Assembly: GCF_016907925.1 (NCBI RefSeq)
Contig: NZ_JAFBCZ010000008.1
Coordinates: 1 to 64,000 of the forward strand
From: Herpetosiphon giganteus
GTDB lineage: Bacteria > Chloroflexota > Chloroflexia > Chloroflexales > Herpetosiphonaceae
Reading direction: 5' to 3'
Length of the DNA: 64,000 nucleotides
Part shown: in pieces, positions 14,212 through 22,481 of the stretch
Position numbering within the stretch: the stretch's first letter is position 1
Layout: each line of letters begins with the position of its first letter
The notes under the pieces: model-generated
Told to the model about the DNA's origin: nothing
What the model saw: only the letters and a program-made list of their open reading frames with translations
Database searches by the model: none
Translations under genes and position numbers: made by a program

Positions 14212-15904
14212 CCGTCAGCAAGGTTATGTCGTCTGCTTGCTCGGCATCGCCCACAAAGGCTTCAATTGCTTGCCAAACACAGGTCAGCAAGGATTGAGCA
14301 TCGTGGAAATCGCCAGTTTTAAGCACTTTGGTCAAGGCTGCATCATCAAAAACCTCGCCCGCCAGATTAAAGGCCTCAGTCGCGCCATCGGTAAAGCCCA
14401 AGAAAAATTCATCGGCAGCAAGGATGGTACTTTTAGCCTTATACGGCAGATCTTCCATAATCCCCAAGGGCAAGCCAGTGCCTTCCAAATAGCGCAACGT
14501 ACGGCTGGTACGATTGATAATAATCGGCGGATTGTGGCCTGCATTCACATAAGCCAATTCGCCAGTATGTGGGTCGAACGAGGCAAAAAACAGCGTCGTG
14601 AACATATTGCTTGCACCGTGTTCACGCGAAATGTAGTTGTTGGTCACGTTGATTGCGGCAATCAATAAGGCCAACGAATCGGGGGCAATCTCAGGCCGCG
14701 CGGCCAAAGCTTGAGCGTTCGAGTGCAATAATGAGCGGGTAAGCGCCACAAAGAGCGCTGCTGGCACGCCCTTACCACAAGCATCAGCAACTACCAAGCC
14801 AATTTTGTCGCCGCCCAGCTTGATCACATCGTAAAAATCGCCACCAACCTCTAAGGCTCCTTGATTGAAGGCCACAATTTGCCAGTTTTCTGGTTGGGGA
14901 ATGCTTGGCGGCAAGAAAAAGCGCTGAATATCGCGGGCAATCGCCAACTCGCGCTCAATCCGTTCGAGGCGTAAAAGCTCTTGCTGGGCCGATTTAAGTT
15001 CTTCGTAGGCGCTGGCTAGCTCGATATTTTTCTTTTCTAGCCCGCCGAGCATTTGGGCGTTGGCTTGGCGCAGACGGCTAGTGCCACCGCGCAGCAAGGC
15101 CATGGCCGTGGTCGGGTTGGCATGCATCAAGGTCACAAACTCAGCCTCGGTGATGCGCAGCAAGGTTGCGGCAGTGCGTGCGCGCACGCTGGCAGCACGA
15201 GGGCTATTGTCGATCAAGGCCATCTCGCCCAAAATTGCCCCAGGCCGACAGCGTTCGAGCAAAATGGTTTCGGTCGCCAGCGCCTTGATCACATCAACAT
15301 CGCCAGCCATCACAATATAGCAATCGTCGCCGCTATCGCCTTCGCTAAACAAGGTTTCGCCTGGCGCTAAACGCACATGTTCGGCGCTTTGAACTAAATT
15401 GTGAATTGTGGCTTGATTGACCTCGTGAAATAAAGGCAGTTGCTCCAAAAACTCAACCAATGGTGCAATACTCGCTTCGGTTGAAGCTTTTTTGGTTACG
15501 ATCAGGGTGTTCCAACCAGTCGCAAGATCGTGCTGGTAGGTGATTGAATCGGCCATTTCGCGCACCAAAAACACGCCCAAGCCACCAACTTGGCGATCGT
15601 GAATGTTGGCAAACAAATCAGGCGGATCAGCATCATCAGGGTCGAAGGGATGGCCGCGATCAAGAATTCGAATTGCCAGCTCGCCATTTTCGAGGGTGCT
15701 GTGCAATTGCAAGGGGCCACCTTGCTCGGCATAACTATATTTGATGATATTGGTGACAATTTCTTCAATCACTAAGCCCAGCACAAAGGCTTGTTCGCTT
15801 GTGAGGGCAAAGTCGGTTTCGATCTCGGTGGTGTAATCGGTGAGGGCTGCGAGGTTTTCCCAACGGGCATCAATCTCAATGCTGCGCGCTTCAGATATAG
15901 CCAT
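14195..15904 (-). CDS. Fusion of RsbW-like kinase domain, cyclic-nucleotide-binding domain and SpoIIE phosphatase
   Basis: A 569-residue signalling protein. Residues about 30-140 form an HATPase_c_2/RsbW-like domain (EEIVTNIIKYSY N-box, GGLGVFLV G-box). Residues about 155-270 form a cNMP-binding domain (GETLFSEGDSGDDCYIVMAG, GEMALIDNSPRAASV). After a coiled coil comes a PP2C-type SpoIIE domain (about 355-565) with GGDFYD, VADACGKG, VNAGHNPP and GFTDGATEAF, so metal-binding Asp residues are kept. It could both phosphorylate and dephosphorylate anti-sigma-antagonist (STAS) proteins under cyclic-nucleotide control, but no partner is adjacent. The ATG at 15904 was chosen because the longer reading adds no domain; AAGGTG lies upstream. 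Confidence 0.88.
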   Translation of the reverse strand: MAISEARSIEIDARWENLAALTDYTTEIETDFALTSEQAFVLGLVIEEIVTNIIKYSYAEQGGPLQLHSTLENGELAIRILDRGHPFDPDDADPPDLFANIHDRQVGGLGVFLVREMADSITYQHDLATGWNTLIVTKKASTEASIAPLVEFLEQLPLFHEVNQATIHNLVQSAEHVRLAPGETLFSEGDSGDDCYIVMAGDVDVIKALATETILLERCRPGAILGEMALIDNSPRAASVRARTAATLLRITEAEFVTLMHANPTTAMALLRGGTSRLRQANAQMLGGLEKKNIELASAYEELKSAQQELLRLERIERELAIARDIQRFFLPPSIPQPENWQIVAFNQGALEVGGDFYDVIKLGGDKIGLVVADACGKGVPAALFVALTRSLLHSNAQALAARPEIAPDSLALLIAAINVTNNYISREHGASNMFTTLFFASFDPHTGELAYVNAGHNPPIIINRTSRTLRYLEGTGLPLGIMEDLPYKAKSTILAADEFFLGFTDGATEAFNLAGEVFDDAALTKVLKTGDFHDAQSLLTCVWQAIEAFVGDAEQADDITLLTVSRSG

Positions 15905-15942
15905 AGACACACCTTGGATAGCTATCAGCAATAGGCTATCAT

Positions 15943-15981
15943 AAAAAACAGGCCCATACCTGCTGGTTTCAACAGGTATGG
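15943..15981 (-). terminator. Hairpin with downstream T-run, possible terminator or attenuator
   Basis: On the minus strand a 9-bp perfect stem (CCATACCTG with CAGGTATGG, ten-base loop) is followed five bases later by TTTTTT. It lies between the beta-propeller lipoprotein gene and the SpoIIE gene, about 40 bases before the latter's start, and could end upstream transcription. The gap before the T-run makes it less typical. Confidence 0.4.
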
Positions 15982-16099
15982 CGATTATCGCCCGATGTAG
16001 GGCTTTTAGCAAGCAGGATTTTATGCAACAAGGTTTATTCCCTCATCCAACCCAGCTAGACAGGCCAAGGGAGCGAGGAGGCTTTTAGTTAGCTCATGG

Positions 16100-16166
16100 T
16101 TCGCCTCCCTTCCGTCCCTCCACCGGAGGGAAACGCCGGGGGCTTTAATCCCCCAGCACCCCCTAA
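16100..16166 (+). repeat. Intergenic repeat family H, copy 1
   Basis: The element has the form CCTCCCTTCCGTCCC, then a short palindrome (CCACCGGAGGG), then GGGGGCTTTAATCCCCC and CACCCCCTAA. Two other copies occur, at about 28171 (same strand) and 63949 (opposite strand). It lies in the 380-base gap between the SpoIIE gene start and the beta-propeller gene end. The rest of that gap has no coding signal. Confidence 0.7.
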
Positions 16167-16285
16167 AATTCATTTCGTGGTAATTGTAACTTTACGGATT
16201 CAACCAAGGATGCTCAAAAGAGGGTCGCAATGGTTCAGAACCAGCCAATCATGTCAAAATCACCGAGCCAAAAGATCATCCCCAT

Positions 16286-17677
16286 TCAGGGTGCTAAAAC
16301 GAGGCGCGGGTTGCTTGGCTTGCTGCTAAGTGGTTGGCCGATTGGTTGCAATTGGCTGCTGGCGCGTTGAGCTTGAAACAATTGCCAGCCATCAGCTTGG
16401 GGTGCAAAAAAGTAGAGCACTTGCTCGTTCCAACCAGCCATCAGCGCTTGGTGGGGCAACACTTGGTTTTGGCCTTCTGGGTTGATGATGAGGGCGTTTG
16501 ACTGTTCAGTGCCGTTGAGTGCCAGCCAATCATCTGCCGCCCAAACACTTTGCTCGCAACTATTGACTGAGAGCGCACTCAATACGCCGTTGCGCCAATA
16601 ACTTGGTTGATCGTTGTTGCACAGCAGCATGGCTTGGCCAGTTGGGCTTAATGAAACGCGACTAGCATTGATGCCTTCAATTTGCTGCACCTCGCCGCTG
16701 CCTTGCCAACGATAAACAGTTGGCACGCCATCACGCGGCTGATCGGCATAAACCAATGTTCCAGCATGAAGCTCTGCATCGATCGCCATGGCCTGAGCCA
16801 GCGGCGTAAGCGTACCAGTGCTGGCATCAAACAGGATGAAACTGGCACGTCCTTCTGGCTGGCTATTAAATTGAGTAATTAATTGTTGGTCAAGCCAGCC
16901 AACAACTTGCGCACCCACCGCCAACGGATCGGCAGTAATCGGCGTGAAGCTTGCATCGGCAAAGCGATAGACATACACAGTTGGATTGCCCCAGCCACCG
17001 CCAGTGCCAAAGCTGCTGGCCGAAGCAAAGGCCAAATAGTCGCTATTGGGCGATAACACCAGATAGACTTCTAAATCAGGGGTGTTGGTCAAGCGTTGGG
17101 CTGCGCCAGTTGCCACATCAACCGCATATAGATCAACCTGATCTTCGTGGGCCGAAGCCAAGAACAGGGTTTTGCCATCGCGTGACCACACTGGAGCGTT
17201 ATCAGTCAAGGCACTTTGGCGGCCCAAGATTGGCGTTTGATCAGCTGCCACAGCAGGCAGCAAATTAAGCAAACGGCGCGGATTTTGCTCATCAACCCCA
17301 ACAAGCCACAACTCTGCCAGCTCAAGTTGCTCGGTTTTGGGCTGGCTGTCGTTGACGATAATAATCGCCAATTGCTTGCCATCGGGCGAAGCTGACCATG
17401 GCAAATAGGTATTGGGTTGGGTTGGATTAGCTAATTGATAGGTGGTGCCGGCCAAACTGATGGCCCCAATACTGCCATCAGCAGGCAGGTCAAAAATAAC
17501 TGAGCCAGTGCTAATTGCTGGCTCGGCAGTATAATCGGCAATCGTTGCGGTTGGGCGTTCGGGCAATGAGCTAGCGGGTAGGGCTTGGCTCGGCATTGGG
17601 CTTGGTTGGGTCGCAGGTTGGGTGGCACAAGCAGCCAGAAATAGCCCCAACCCAAGGATTTGGGCGAGTAGTCGCAT
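16286..17677 (-). CDS. Lipoprotein with TolB/WD40-like beta-propeller
   Basis: A 463-residue exported protein. The ATG at 17677 is fixed by GAGGAGG before it and gives a signal peptide with lipobox (LFLAACATQ); upstream in-frame residues are not protein-like. After a Pro/Ser linker, repeats of the TolB/PD40 kind are visible: WSASPDGKQLAIIIV, PVWSRDGKTLFLAS, LSPNSDYLAFASAS, LSPTGQAMLLCN. These predict a beta-propeller. No enzyme motif is seen, so a binding or scaffolding role at the cell surface is most likely. It is divergent from the hydrolase gene. Confidence 0.82.
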   Translation of the reverse strand: MRLLAQILGLGLFLAACATQPATQPSPMPSQALPASSLPERPTATIADYTAEPAISTGSVIFDLPADGSIGAISLAGTTYQLANPTQPNTYLPWSASPDGKQLAIIIVNDSQPKTEQLELAELWLVGVDEQNPRRLLNLLPAVAADQTPILGRQSALTDNAPVWSRDGKTLFLASAHEDQVDLYAVDVATGAAQRLTNTPDLEVYLVLSPNSDYLAFASASSFGTGGGWGNPTVYVYRFADASFTPITADPLAVGAQVVGWLDQQLITQFNSQPEGRASFILFDASTGTLTPLAQAMAIDAELHAGTLVYADQPRDGVPTVYRWQGSGEVQQIEGINASRVSLSPTGQAMLLCNNDQPSYWRNGVLSALSVNSCEQSVWAADDWLALNGTEQSNALIINPEGQNQVLPHQALMAGWNEQVLYFFAPQADGWQLFQAQRASSQLQPIGQPLSSKPSNPRLVLAP

Positions 17678-17751
17678 CGGTCGTTCCTCCTCAATTGGTT
17701 GGGTAATACGTCTATTGTAGCCAAAATCGCCCAAATTACCCTGATGATCGA

Positions 17752-17781
17752 TTGAAAATTGGCTGATACTTCGCCTACAAT
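17752..17781 (+). promoter_or_regulatory. Sigma-70-type promoter of the alpha/beta hydrolase gene
   Basis: TTGAAA at 17752-17757 and TACAAT at 17776-17781, separated by 18 bases, lie 36 bases before the hydrolase start. Both boxes match the consensus at most positions. Confidence 0.55.
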
Positions 17782-17817
17782 ACCAAGAGCAATCGATGTA
17801 ACGATCAAGGAGTGTGT

Positions 17818-18615
17818 ATGGCTTCACATCTGGTCAATGGGGTTCATTACTACTACGAAGAGCGTGGCACTGGCGATCAAGTAATTTTCTTCGGCCATGG
17901 CTTAATGTATCACTGGCGAATTTTCGAGCCGCAAATGGAATATTTCGCCGCCAAAGGCTATCGCTGTATCGCGATCGATTGGCGCGGCCAAGGGCAAACT
18001 GAGGGCGGCGGCACGCCCGACGACTATTCAATGTATCGTTTGGGCGATGATGCCTATCAATTGTTGAGCGATTTGGGCATCAAGCAGGTGCATTGGGTCG
18101 GGGTTTCGATGGGCGGCATGATTGGCCTGCGGCTCTATCCCAAACATCCCGAACTTTTTCTCTCGTTGAGCCTGATCGATTCATCAGCTGGCGATGCGCC
18201 CGAATTGCTCGATGCCTATCGCCAAATGGCCGATGGCTATATCGCCTATGGCTTGATTGAACCCTTGAAAGAGGGCTTGGATGCAGTGTTTTATACCAGC
18301 AAAATGGCCGAGCGCCACCCGCAAGTGCAGAGCTATTGGCATGCCTATTGGACAAATGCCGACCGCGAATCGCTGTATAAAGCAATTATTCCCGTGATCG
18401 AGCGCGACGATGTGACCAATACCATCAGCCAAATTAGCGTGCCAACCCTGATTGTGGTTGGGGTTGAGGATATGTCTACGCCGCCAGCCAAAAGCGAAAT
18501 CATGCAGCAATTGATTCCGAATGCCCAATTGCGCTATATCGACGATGCCAGCCATATGTCGGTCTTGGAGCGCCCAGAAGCGATCACCGCAGCACTCGCT
18601 GAATTTATTGGCTAA
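17818..18615 (+). CDS. Alpha/beta hydrolase
   Basis: A 265-residue cytoplasmic hydrolase. The oxyanion region is FFGHGLMYHWRIF, the nucleophile elbow is GVSMGGM, the acid is in VGVEDMSTPP and the catalytic His in DDASHMSVLERPE, so the triad is complete. A cap of helices sits between about residues 120 and 205. The closest general class is the haloperoxidase/epoxide hydrolase/esterase superfamily; the substrate cannot be told. AAGGAG five bases before 17818 selects this ATG over the GTG two codons earlier. A strong bidirectional terminator follows. Confidence 0.85.
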   Translation: MASHLVNGVHYYYEERGTGDQVIFFGHGLMYHWRIFEPQMEYFAAKGYRCIAIDWRGQGQTEGGGTPDDYSMYRLGDDAYQLLSDLGIKQVHWVGVSMGGMIGLRLYPKHPELFLSLSLIDSSAGDAPELLDAYRQMADGYIAYGLIEPLKEGLDAVFYTSKMAERHPQVQSYWHAYWTNADRESLYKAIIPVIERDDVTNTISQISVPTLIVVGVEDMSTPPAKSEIMQQLIPNAQLRYIDDASHMSVLERPEAITAALAEFIG

Positions 18616-18660
18616 AAAAGCGAAGGCCACAAACCTTGACGCTTTGTGGCCTTCGTTTTA
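18614..18660. terminator. Bidirectional rho-independent terminator
   Basis: A perfect 13-bp stem (CGAAGGCCACAAA at 18621-18633 with TTTGTGGCCTTCG at 18643-18655) is flanked by AAAAAA on the left and TTTT on the right. It sits between the convergent hydrolase and DinB genes and can serve both. Confidence 0.92.
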
Positions 18661-18662
18661 AT

Positions 18663-19178
18663 TTAAGCGTTTAAAATCGTCTGCATCCATGGCAGATGCT
18701 CGGCATAATGGTCACAGGTATCACCAACAATCCAACCAATAATTGGCGCATCGTTGGTTGAGCCAGCTTGAAACTCACGATGGGGGCGCAACAAATCCTG
18801 ATCGCTCAACTGAGCAATCCGCGCGACAAGGGCTTCGTGGTTGGCTGCGAGGGTGGCATAAACCTCGGCAAGCGGTAAATCGTGGTGGCGTTGGTACAGA
18901 ACCTGGTTAACTGTCTCGAAGCCTTGTTGCCACACTGCTTCGTCAATATCGATGCTACCCCAGCGCGATTCTGCATTTATCAACCCTAGGATGCTTTTTT
19001 CCCAGAGCGCAATATGAATTGCATGATCTTTGATCGTCCAGCCTGCTGCATCGGCTGGTTCGGTCATTTGCTCGGGGCTTAAACCAGCCAAAAATGTTTG
19101 CAGTTCTTGCCAATTAGCAGCGATGCGGGCTTGTAATTGTTTCGCCGTTAGCGGAGCTTGAACCTCAGATTGGCTCAT
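18663..19178 (-). CDS. DinB-family protein (paralogue 1)
   Basis: A 171-residue four-helix DinB/ClbS-like protein. Putative metal-ligand His residues are in KDHAIHIALWE and in DHYAEHLPW near the C-terminus. GGAAGGAACG in front of 19178 sets the start. The upstream neighbour is a same-length homologue, well over half identical by eye, arranged head to tail, so this is a recent-to-moderate tandem duplication. DinB-fold proteins include thiol transferases and DNA-damage-related hydrolases of uncertain substrate. No function is claimed. Confidence 0.82.
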   Translation of the reverse strand: MSQSEVQAPLTAKQLQARIAANWQELQTFLAGLSPEQMTEPADAAGWTIKDHAIHIALWEKSILGLINAESRWGSIDIDEAVWQQGFETVNQVLYQRHHDLPLAEVYATLAANHEALVARIAQLSDQDLLRPHREFQAGSTNDAPIIGWIVGDTCDHYAEHLPWMQTILNA

Positions 19179-19254
19179 CGTTCCTTCCTTCCAATAAAGC
19201 ACTTATAGGCGATTAGCGCGAATCTACCAAGCAGTGGATTCGCCTTGAGCCTAG

Positions 19255-19770
19255 CTAGCGGGCTAAAATATCGCGCATCCAGGCTTCATGTTCAGGGTAG
19301 TGCTCGAAGGTGTTGCCAACCATCCAGCCAATAATTGGGTCATTGTTGGTTGAGCCAGCTTGAAACTCATGATGGGGGCGCAGCAAATCGCGATCGCTAA
19401 ATTCAGCAATTCGCGCCACGACTGCTTGGTGGTTTGTTTCGAGGGTTTTGTACACTTCATCAATCGATAGATCTTGGTAGCGTTGTTGCAGAATGCGGTT
19501 AATCGCATCAGAACCTTGTTGCCAAACCGCTTCGTCGATGCCGAAGCTAGCAGCGCGTGACTCTGAATTCAACAAGGCCAACAGGCTGTTTTCCCACAGC
19601 GCAATGTGAATTGCATGATCTTTGATCGTCCAGCCTTGGGCATCGGTCGGGCCGCTCAGTTGTTCGGGGGTTAATTCACGCAGAAATACCTGGAATGCTT
19701 GCCAAGCAGCGGCGATCCGTGCTTGGAGATTGGCCACCGTGATCTCAGCTTGATCGTCAATTTGGCTCAT
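19255..19770 (-). CDS. DinB-family protein (paralogue 2)
   Basis: A 171-residue homologue of the gene at 18663-19178, sharing TIKDHAIHIALWE, IDEAVWQQG, EFQAGSTN and PIIGW blocks. The His positions of the DinB metal site are kept (DHAIH, EHYPEH). The upstream GGAAGGAATGAACG is almost the same as that of its twin, showing that the duplication covered the ribosome site. It is probably first in a two-gene transcript; the 76-base spacer carries no obvious terminator. Divergence in the N-terminal 20 residues and around the ligand pocket may mean different substrates. Confidence 0.82.
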   Translation of the reverse strand: MSQIDDQAEITVANLQARIAAAWQAFQVFLRELTPEQLSGPTDAQGWTIKDHAIHIALWENSLLALLNSESRAASFGIDEAVWQQGSDAINRILQQRYQDLSIDEVYKTLETNHQAVVARIAEFSDRDLLRPHHEFQAGSTNNDPIIGWMVGNTFEHYPEHEAWMRDILAR

Positions 19771-19870
19771 CGTTCATTCCTTCCAAATAAACACCACTCT
19801 TAAGCTTAAATTAAGCATACCAGCATTTGGCTTAATTACCTCATTCTCGAGCACGAATAAGCTAAACGAG

Positions 19871-20190
19871 AAGGATGAACTATGAAGGATGAATTATGAA
19901 GGATGAAGGTTTAGGCTATCGGGGTACTGGCTCATTGGGTTGGCAACCAGGTGCATGCCCTCACCCCAACCCCTCTCCCACGTGGCGGGCGAGGGGCTTT
20001 AATGTTGTGGTTTTTGTGCAATGCGTCGGTAAAAACCGGTGCTCCCCTCGCCCGCGTTGAGTGGGAGAGGGGCTAGGGGGTGAGGGAATAATGCTTATAG
20101 CCAAAAGCCCATAGCCCATAGCCCCATCTTCGTGCTCTTTGTGCTCTTCGCGGTTCCGATCCTTCGTGATCTTCGTGCTCTTCGTGGATC
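19871..20190. repeat. Intergenic repeat mosaic (families B, A, E and C in a row)
   Basis: In order: GGATGAACTATGAAGGATGAA units (19871-19908); the flank TCATTGGGTTGGCAACC; a family A paired-hairpin copy (19958-20086); tandem AGCCCATAGCCC units (about 20098-20124); and a CTTCGTGCTCTTTGTG-type periodic stretch (20127-20190). This fills nearly all of the 490-base gap between the divergent DinB and DedA genes. Confidence 0.8.
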
Positions 20191-20260
20191 AAACAGTGAT
20201 CTTCGAGCCAGCCAAATCAGTGTATGATAGATTACCTATTATCGAGGTGGAACAGCGAGC

Positions 20261-20776
20261 ATGTGGGATTCGATCGTTCAGGCATTCAATAGTGCAGTTA
20301 CCCAACTTGAGGCCAATGTGTATTGGCTAACCTTGAGCTATTTGTTCTTAAGCGAGTTTGGCGCACCGCTGCCGATTCCGGGCAATTTTGTGTTGGTTGC
20401 AAGTGGCTACTTGCTTGGCCGCCAAAACGAGATTCCAATTTTGCTGATGGCGCTGGCAATTTTGGCCTTAGTGCCAGGTGCAACCACTATGTTTTGGATT
20501 GGGCGACGCGGCGGTTTGCCCTTGCTCAATCGGATTGGCCCAAAAATCGGCTTATCCCAACGCCGCCGCGATCGGATTGTTGGTTGGCTTGAGCGCAGAG
20601 CAGTGCTTGGGCTGATTATGATTCGGGTCTTGCCAACCTTTCGCTTAGGCACAACCATCATTCCTGGAGCGCTCGGCATGCCATGGCCCCGCTATGCGCT
20701 TGGCATGGGCTGCGGCTTAGTCGCATGGGTCATAACCTATATGGGTTTGGGCTATGCAATCGGGCTATTAAGTTAA
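20261..20776 (+). CDS. DedA/SNARE-associated family membrane protein
   Basis: A 171-residue membrane protein with the DedA core. The loop GAPLPIPGNFVLVASGYLLG carries the family Pro/Gly pattern, and the second half has IRVLPTFRLGTTIIPGALGM (R...PxxR...G). At least four hydrophobic segments are present. It is shorter than typical DedA proteins of about 200-220 residues but keeps both re-entrant motifs. Members are linked to membrane homeostasis and, in some cases, lipid-carrier transport. The next gene starts 41 bases downstream on the same strand, so cotranscription is plausible. Confidence 0.82.
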   Translation: MWDSIVQAFNSAVTQLEANVYWLTLSYLFLSEFGAPLPIPGNFVLVASGYLLGRQNEIPILLMALAILALVPGATTMFWIGRRGGLPLLNRIGPKIGLSQRRRDRIVGWLERRAVLGLIMIRVLPTFRLGTTIIPGALGMPWPRYALGMGCGLVAWVITYMGLGYAIGLLS

Positions 20777-20817
20777 TTTTTGGGCGTTCCGGCGCTCTTG
20801 TGGAGTACGACACTGCT

Positions 20818-22479
20818 ATGAAGAGACTATTGACCCTAGGATTATTGGCTGTTTTGCTCACAGCATGTAGCCTCGGCTCCACACCAACTCCAACCAGCGA
20901 GCCAACCACGCCACCAATTCAGGTTCCCCAAGGTGGAACCCTAACGATTCGCACGGCCCAAGATATTGCAACTTTGCACCCGTGGAAGCCAACAACCCAC
21001 GCCGAGGCCCAAATGCTTGGCTTGCTCTATCGCGGCCTCACCAAGCTCGATCAGGATTTGGCTCCGCAGCCAGATGTTGCCAGCAGTTGGCAAAGCGATA
21101 GCATCGGTCAAACGTTGACCATGACCTTGCGCAGCGATATTCGTTGGCACGACGATACGCCATTAACTGCCGCCGACGCAGCGTGGACAATTAGCGCAAT
21201 GCAAAGCATTAGCCCAACCACGCCATTGTTGGTCGATCTTCAGGGCTTAGTGAGCGCTGTAACTGCGCCCGATACAACAACCTTAGTTATTACGTTGCGC
21301 GAGCCATATGCGCCGTTACTCTCGGCTTTGAGCATGCCGATTTTGCCCAAGCACCTGTTTGGCCAATTAAGCCCAGTTGAGCTTGATCAACTTAATCTTT
21401 TAACGCAGCCAATTGGCAGTGGCCCGTTTATGTTCGAGGAACGCACAGCAGGCTCGGCAATTAGCCTGATTCGCAATAATCAGTATGTCGATGGCGTGCC
21501 CTATCTCGATCGAGTGGCGTTTGTGGTTGCGCCCGATGCCGAAGTTGCCCGCGATGCTGTGCGCGATGGCGATTTGCTGGCGGCGGAATTGCCATGGGAG
21601 CAAAGTCAGGGCTTGGGTTCGGCGGTCAACGCAGGCAATTATCCTGAAAACGGCTTTTATTATTTGGCCTTCAATATGCGCGAAGGCCGTATTTTTAGCG
21701 ACATGCGGGTGCGCCAAGCCTTGGCATTAAGCCTTGATCTGAACACAATTGTCGAAACAGCAGGCCCTTCAGCCCAAGCAATTTTGAGCGATCATTTGCC
21801 CGGCACATGGGTTGCACCAACTGGCGAATTGCCCAGCCGCAACCTCGATAAAGCCCGCGAATTGCTCGACCAAGCTGGCTGGGTGCTACCCGAAGGCGCA
21901 ACAATTCGCGCCTCGAATGGGATTACGCTTTCGATGGCGTTGTATGTGCGCGGCGACGATCAACGCCGGATTGAGGTTGCCGAACGGATTGCCGCTGCCG
22001 CCAGCCCAATTGGCTTTAATCTGGTGGTTACGCCAGCAGATTTCGAGAGCGTGATTCGCTCGAAATTGGTTACGCCCTTCGATTTTGATTTGGCCTTGAT
22101 GAGTTGGGGCAATAGTCGGGTTGGGGGCGCGCCATCGTACACCGCCTATGATCCTGATAATTTTTCGCTGTTTCATTCGAGCCAAATTTATCAAGGCGTT
22201 GCCGACGGACGGCCAGGCTTACGCAATTATGGCGCGTTTCGCAACCCCAGTTTTGATAGTTTATCGACTGCCGCGCGCGCAATCTACGACACTGAGCGCC
22301 GCCGCGAACTCTATCAACAAACCAATGCCATCATTCAAAGCGAATATCCCTATGTGTTTCTGTGGGCCGATCGCATGCCCGTGGCTTTGGCCAAAAATGT
22401 GCGTTCAACCCAAGGCGAAATTCGCCTGAACACGGCCAATTGGCTCTACAACGTGCAACATTGGTATCTTGAGCAATAA
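20818..22479 (+). CDS. ABC transporter substrate-binding lipoprotein, family 5 (peptide/nickel type)
   Basis: A 553-residue exported binding protein. The start at 20818 gives a signal peptide with lipobox (LLTACSLGS). The mature part opens with a Pro/Thr linker and the SBP_bac_5 core: GTLTIRTAQDIATLHPW, DIRWHDDTPLTAADAAW, GSGPFMFEE and VRQALALSLDLN. Family members capture oligopeptides, nickel chelates or related ligands for Opp/Dpp-type importers. No permease or ATPase gene is adjacent; the neighbour two bases downstream is a glycerate kinase. It may serve a transporter encoded elsewhere. Confidence 0.88.
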   Translation: MKRLLTLGLLAVLLTACSLGSTPTPTSEPTTPPIQVPQGGTLTIRTAQDIATLHPWKPTTHAEAQMLGLLYRGLTKLDQDLAPQPDVASSWQSDSIGQTLTMTLRSDIRWHDDTPLTAADAAWTISAMQSISPTTPLLVDLQGLVSAVTAPDTTTLVITLREPYAPLLSALSMPILPKHLFGQLSPVELDQLNLLTQPIGSGPFMFEERTAGSAISLIRNNQYVDGVPYLDRVAFVVAPDAEVARDAVRDGDLLAAELPWEQSQGLGSAVNAGNYPENGFYYLAFNMREGRIFSDMRVRQALALSLDLNTIVETAGPSAQAILSDHLPGTWVAPTGELPSRNLDKARELLDQAGWVLPEGATIRASNGITLSMALYVRGDDQRRIEVAERIAAAASPIGFNLVVTPADFESVIRSKLVTPFDFDLALMSWGNSRVGGAPSYTAYDPDNFSLFHSSQIYQGVADGRPGLRNYGAFRNPSFDSLSTAARAIYDTERRRELYQQTNAIIQSEYPYVFLWADRMPVALAKNVRSTQGEIRLNTANWLYNVQHWYLEQ

Positions 22480-22481
22480 TA

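Noticed and set aside
14237-14668. Plus-strand open frame inside the SpoIIE-type gene
   Set aside because: It is a shadow of the minus-strand gene, whose motifs are clear; there is no ribosome site or protein-like pattern.
15905-16012. Longer N-terminus for the SpoIIE-type protein
   Set aside because: The extra 36 residues match no domain and include the leader hairpin; the shorter start has a ribosome site.
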